From Cladocopium goreaui (lineage: Eukaryota > Sar > Dinophyceae > Suessiales > Symbiodiniaceae): a DNA stretch of 64,000 bases. Under the pieces are notes generated by a model. That model did no database searches, was not told the DNA's origin, and saw only the letters and a program-made list of their open reading frames with translations. Positions 58,991 to 64,000 of this stretch are shown piece after piece. The position numbers and the translations under genes were made by a program. Position 1 is the first letter of the stretch, and every line of letters starts with the position of its first letter. The DNA is taken from positions 79,494 through 143,493 of the forward strand of contig CAMXCT020001518.1 of the NCBI GenBank assembly GCA_947184155.2, given 5' to 3'.

Positions 58991-59337
58991 ACAGGCCACT
59001 TGAAATGAAAAAAACTTGAGACCAAAATGAATTCATGTCATGTCAAACTTTTCACAACGTCAAGTTCAAGATGCACGGCTGACATTCATTTGCCTGAAAA
59101 CGTTTGAGAGGAATAAATCAAATTGATTTCGCTGTTGGTTTTCACAGGTTCATCCCTGGCAGTATGAGGGCAATAAAGGAACCAACCAGTATGAAATAAT
59201 TTCATTGTTTTGTTTTCACAGGTTCATCCCTGGCATGTTACGATGCTCGGGTGAGCAAAGGCATGATATAGCCGGTGGCTAAAATTTGGCAACCAAATTT
59301 TCCTAGCTTAGTAATTTAATGCACTATCAATCAACGC
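58991..59337 (-). repeat. Split direct repeat A1 of YR-F
   Basis: 5'-terminal copy of 50925-51268. Its end TATCAATCAACGC has a 4-bp ATCA duplication relative to A2 and joins satellite DNA directly. Confidence 0.85.
59015..59029 (-). other. SL-like sequence in A1 of YR-F
   Basis: Minus strand CATTTTGGTCTCAAG, about 220 bases upstream of the first ORF; one inserted T relative to the spliced leader. Confidence 0.42.
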
Positions 59338-61620
59338 GGAAAGACAACCTGGCAAGCTGGGAGACAAGCTGGGAGACAAGCTGGGGGACAAGGGGGACAA
59401 GTCCTCGGGAAGATCCACAGCAAGGGGACGGCAGACGCACCATCCAACAAAGGGAAACAAGAAGGGACACAAGGGGAGACAAGACCTCGGGAAGGCGGAC
59501 TCACATGTGGGGAGAAAAAGACAGACAATTGGAGGCAGCGGGAGACATAGGAAACAAGGGGAGACAAAACGGGAAAGCGGGCATACCATCCAACAAAGGG
59601 ACACAAGAAGGAAGACCATGCGAGACAAGACCTTGGGAAAGCGGACACACCGTCCAGGACAGGCGCACTTGTGGGGAGACAATGAGAGACAAGCGGAGGC
59701 AAGACCTCGGAAATCCAACGCAGGCGCATATGTAGGGAGTACAATGGGAGACAGTGGGTCATACCATCCAAACACAGGCACACAAAAGGGAAGACTATGG
59801 GAGACAAGCGGAGGCAAGACCTCGGGAAGGCGGACGCACCATCCAACACAGGCACACATGTGGAGAAAAAAAGAGACAAGGGGAGGCAAGACCTCGGGAA
59901 GGCGGTCACACAACACAGGCACACATGTGGGGCACACATGCGGGAAGACAATGGGAAACAAGGGGGGGCAAGGGAGGACAAGACCTCGGGAAGGCAGACG
60001 CACCATCCAACAAAGGAAAATAAGAAGGGAGACAAGGCTTCAGAAACGCGGACACGCCATCCAAGATAGGGAAATAAGAAGGGACACAAAGGGGGGCAAG
60101 ACCGGGGGAACACGGAGGCAGCATCCAACACAGGGAGACAAGGCGGGACAAGACCTCGGAAAGGCGGGCGCATCCGCCACAGGCACGCATGTGTGGAGAC
60201 ATGGGAGACAAGCTGGGAGACCAGGCGAGACAAGAGCTCGGGAATGTGGACGCACCATCCAACACAGGCTCGCCTCAAAAAGGCGAGCCCACCATCCACA
60301 GGCACACATGTGGGGAGACAATGAGAGCAATGGGGGACAATGAAAGCAATGGGAGGCATTTGGACACGGTGGGGGATAAGGGGAGGTGTATATATATGGG
60401 GAGACAATGGGGAGACGAGACCTCGGGAAGGTGAACACACCTTCCAACGCAAGCTCACGTGTGCCACAATATGGGGGAAACAAAGGGAAACAAGGGGAGA
60501 CAAGCGGACACACCATCCAACACAGGCACACATATGTGGGAAGACAGTGGGAGGCAATGGGAGACAAGACCTCGGGAAGGCGGACGCAGCATCTAACACA
60601 GGCACACATGTGGGAGACGATGGAACACAAGCGGAGAGAGGGGGAGACAAACCTCGGGAAGACGGACACACCATCCAACACAGGCACACCTGTGCGGAGA
60701 CCATGAGAGGCAAGCATCCAACACAAACTCACATGTGGGGAGACACTGGGAGACAAGGGGAGGCAAGACCTCGGGGAAGCGGATGCACCATCTGTGGAGA
60801 GGCAGTGAGAGGCAACCATACACTACAGGCACACATGTGGGACAGGAGGAAGCAAGACCTCGGGAAGGTGGACCAACACAGGCACGCATGTGGGCAAAAA
60901 TGGCAGACAAGGGGGGGCAAGACCTCAGGAAGCTGGGCCCACCATCCAACACAGGCACACATGTGGGAGACGATGGGCCACAAGCGGAGGCAAGGGGAGA
61001 CAAGACCTCGGGAAGGCGAGCGCAGCAGACATAAGGGGAAACAACGGGTGACAAGGAGAGACAAGACCTTGGGAAGGCGGACACACCTTACGATGGGAGA
61101 CAAGCGGAGGCAAGACCCCGGGAAGGCGGACACAGCATCCAACGCAGGCACACATGCGGGAAGACTAGGAGACAAGGGCAGACAAGACCTCGGGTAGGCG
61201 GACGCATCAGCCAACGCAAGGGAAGACAAGACGTCGGGAAGGCGGACGCACCAGCCAACACGGCACACATGTGGGGAGACAATGGGAGACAATGGGAGAC
61301 AATCGGAGACAATTGGAGACAAGCAGAGACAAGACCTCGGGAAGGCCGACGCGCCATCCAAGACAGGCACACATGTGTGGAGACAATGGGAGACAAGCGG
61401 AGGCAAGACCGCGGGAAGGCGGGCACAGCATCTAACGGGCACACATGTGGGGTGACAATGGGAGACAAGAACAGGCAGACAATGAGAGACAATGGGAGAC
61501 AAGGGGAGACAAGAGCTCGGGAAGGCGGACGCACCATCAACAAAGGCACACATGTGGGGAGACAATGGGAGACAATGGGAAATGATATTTCGGGCAGGCG
61601 GACACACCATCCAACCGGAC
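59338..61620 (+). repeat. Large GGGAGACAAG minisatellite
   Basis: Continues segment Q copy 2 to about 59641, then expands. Units of about 60-90 bp: GGGAGACAATGGGAGACAAG, ACCTCGGGAAGGCGGACGCA, CCATCCAACACAGGCACACA, TGTGG. More than 25 degenerate copies. Frames of up to 460 codons on both strands (Pro/Ser/Cys-rich on the minus strand) are repeat by-products, not genes. Confidence 0.93.
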
Positions 61621-61930
61621 ATTGTAAGTAAGCAAAGAGAACACAACCAGTACACTGTTTGGGGAAGAAAAAGTATATTCTATTTAAATTGCAATTTTTT
61701 TTCTTTGGACATGATGGACCTTTTTTTCCTTCTAATATTTCCAGATAAATTCCCAGTGGTACCGCGCAAGGAGCGGGCAAAAGTTTCAGAAATAGGAACC
61801 TATGGGAGCGGTTGCTTGTGGTGAATCACGGATGGCAGAGCGAAGCCACGGATGGACCGAAAGGTAATTGGAGTTGTGTTTTTTCCCCAAACAGGTTTAC
61901 CTGTATGGGGTTCTTACTCCTTTCAAAGGG
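61621..61930. other. Unique spacer between the two opposed minisatellites
   Basis: About 300 bp of non-repetitive sequence including an A/T-rich stretch with T9 and T8 runs. No gene seen. Confidence 0.6.
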
Positions 61931-64000
61931 TTGCATCCCTGGGCCGCATGATTTTGCCTCTGTCTCCGCGCTTGCATCCCACTCTGGGTGCCTTGGGCCG
62001 CATGAGTTTACACCTGTCTTCCACTTGTCTTTCACACTTGTCTGCCACTCTGGGTGCCTTGGGCCGCATGAGTTTACAGTTTACACTTGTCTCCCACACT
62101 CGTCTCCCACACTTGTCTTTCACACTTGTCTCGCACTCTGGGTGCTTGGGCCGCATGAGTTTACACTTGTCTTCCATTTGTCTCCCACACTTGTCTCCCA
62201 CCCTGGGTGCCTTGGGCCGCATGAGTTTACACTTGTCTCCCACTTGTCCCTCACACTTGTCTCCCACTCTGGGTAGCTTGGGCCGCATGAGTTTACACTT
62301 GTCTCCCACTTGTCTCCCACTTGTCTCCCACACTTGTCTCCCACACTTGTCTCCCACACTTGTCTCCCACTCTGGGTGCCTTGGGCCGCATGAGTTTACA
62401 CTTGTTTCCCACTTGTCTTCCACACGTGTCTCCCACTCTGGGTGTCTTGGGCCGCATGAGTTTACACTTGTCTCCCACTTGTCCCTCACACTTGGGTGCC
62501 TTGGGCCGCATGAGTTTACACTTGTCTTCCACTTGTCTCCCACACTTGTCTTTCACTCTGGGTGTCTTGGGCCGCATGATTTTACACTTGTCTCCCACGT
62601 GTCTCCCACACTTGTCTCCCACACTTGTCTCCCACACTTGTCTCCCACTATGGGTGCCTTGGGCCGCATGAATTTACACTTGTCTCCCACTTGTCCCTCA
62701 CACTTGGGTGCCTTGGGCCGCATGAGTTTACACTTGTCTCCCACTTGTCCCTCACACTTGTCTCCCACTCTGGGTAGCTTGGGCCGCATGAGTTTACACT
62801 TGTCTCCCACTTGTCTCCCACACTTGTCTCCCACACTTGTCTCCCACACTTGTCTCCCACACTTGTCTCCCACACTTGTCTCCCACACTTGTCTCCCACT
62901 CTGGGTGCCTTGGGCCGCATGAGTTTACACTTGTTTCCCACTTGTCTTCCACACGTGTCTCCCACTCTGGGTGTCTTGGGCCGCATGAGTTTACACTTGT
63001 CTCCCACCTGTCCCTCACACTTGGGTGCCTTGGGCCGCATGAGTTTACACTTGTCTTCCACTTGTCTCCCACACTTGTCTTTCACTCTGGGTGTCTTGGG
63101 CCGCATGATTTTACACTTGTCTCCCACTTGTCTCCCACACTTGTCTCCCACACTTGTCTCCCACTATGGGTGCCTTGGGCCGCATGAATTTACACTTGTC
63201 TCCCACTTGTCCCTCACACTTGGGTGCCTTGGGCCGCATGAGTTTACACTTGTCTCCCACTTGTCTCCCACACTTGTCTCCCACACTTGTCTCCCACTCT
63301 GGGTGCCTTGGGCCGCATGAGTTTGCACTTGTCTCCCACTTGTCTCCCACACATGTCTCCCACTCTGGTTGCCTTGGGTCGCATGAGTTTACACTTGTCT
63401 CCCACTTGTCTCCCACACTTGTCTCCCACTCTGGGTGCCTTGGGCCGCATGAGTTTACACTTGTCTTCCTTCTGCTCTCACACTTGTCTCCCACTCAAGG
63501 TGCCTTGGGCCGCATGAGTTTACACTTGTCTCCCACTTGTCTTCCGCACTTGTCTCCCACTCTGGGTGCCTTGGGCCGCATGAGTTTACACTTGTCTTCC
63601 ATCTGTCTCCCACACTTGTCTTCAACTCTGGGTGTCTTGGGCCGCATGATTTTACACTTGTCTCCCACTTGTCTCCCACACTTGTCTTCCACTCTCCCAC
63701 TCTGGGTGCCTTGGGCTGCATGAGTTTTCACTTGTCTCCCACACTCGTCTCCCACTCTGGGTGTCTTGGGCCGCATGATTTTACACTTGTCTCCCACTTG
63801 TTTCCCACACGTATCTCCCACTCTGGATGTCTTTGAGCGCATGAGTTTACACTTGTCTCCCACACTTGTCTCCCACACTTGTCTCCCACTCTGAGTTCTT
63901 TGGGCTGAGTTTACACTTGTCTCCCACTTGTCTCCCGCACTTGTCTCCCTTACTTGTCTCCCACTCTGGGTTCCTTGGGCCGCCTGAGTTTACACCTGTC
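61931..64000 (-). repeat. Large CTTGTCTCCCA minisatellite, reverse orientation of the same core
   Basis: Variable units of CTTGTCTCCCAC blocks followed by TCTGGGTGCCTTGGGCCGCA and TGAGTTTACA, several dozen copies, extending past the window. CTTGTCTCCC is the exact reverse complement of the GGGAGACAAG core of the preceding array. Open frames here are repeat by-products. Confidence 0.93.

Larger units (their letters stand above)
49878..59337 (-). mobile_element. YR-F, tyrosine-recombinase retroelement with split direct repeats (9460 bp)
   Basis: Boundaries follow from the uninterrupted copy at 43528/43529: CAAGAA on the left and GGAAAGAC on the right join directly there, with no target duplication. 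In transcription (minus) order: A1 58991-59337, N-terminal ORF and recombinase 56513-58796, hairpins, Gag 54896-56128, methyltransferase 53327-54841, RT-RNase H 51634-53343, B1 51283-51596, A2 50925-51268, captured fragment X 50193-50924, B2 49880-50192. This is the PAT/Ngaro type A1-ORFs-B1-A2-B2 plan with extra DNA between A2 and B2. Two tandem elements sharing termini is the alternative. Confidence 0.85.

Noticed and set aside
59331..60713. Minus-strand open frame of 460 codons and similar long frames up to 63878
   Set aside because: They lie wholly in minisatellites, are open in several frames on both strands at once, and repeat Pro/Ser/Cys phrases; these are repeat by-products.
43040..61620. 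CRISPR array
   Set aside because: Repeats are degenerate tandem units without regular unique spacers, in a eukaryotic context with no Cas genes.

Overview
The window reads as nuclear DNA of a dinoflagellate. It is dense with Ty1/copia polyproteins and tyrosine-recombinase (YR, DIRS/Ngaro-like) retroelements, has long GGGAGACAAG-type minisatellites, and carries partial copies of the dinoflagellate spliced leader near the 5' ends of two YR elements. No tRNA, rRNA or complete ordinary host gene was found. Nearly all recognisable coding sequence is on the minus strand.

Layout. 98-15991: Copia-A, whose gag is split by a nested, probably recent Copia-B (5644-13790, 170-bp LTRs differing at one base, 5-bp target duplication, PBS and PPT visible). 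16073-17166: candidate LTR and the 3' end of another copia element. 17465-32115: a cluster of YR retroelements. YR-C (RT-RNase H) and YR-E (YR remnant, Gag, methyltransferase-like) may be two halves of one element separated by the more degraded YR-D. 32402-34762 and 42055-43832 form a segment that recurs at 46032-49877 and 59338-59641. The first copy is split by YR-G (34763-42054, with an assembly gap) and the second by YR-F (49878-59337), so each copy serves as the empty site for the other's insertion. The segment carries the 3' exons of an unidentified host gene. 43120-46031: minisatellites and AT-rich DNA. 59338-64000: two large minisatellites with the same core decamer on opposite strands.

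How the parts work together. The YR elements share one gene order in transcription order: small ORF0, tyrosine recombinase, Gag with CCCH zinc finger, cytosine-methyltransferase-like domain, reverse transcriptase, RNase H. In three of them (E, F, G) the Gag ORF ends in a UGA that is in frame with the methyltransferase ORF and followed by uninterrupted open frame, which suggests programmed stop-codon readthrough. YR-F has the split direct repeats A1-ORFs-B1-A2-B2 typical of PAT/Ngaro elements, with a captured gene fragment between A2 and B2. C and D show B1-spacer-B2 just after their RT. The copia elements use a -1 frame change between Gag-Pro and Pol and carry unusual membrane-spanning extensions.

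Limits: all homology calls come from reading motifs by eye; no database search was run. Frameshifts may be assembly errors or true decay.
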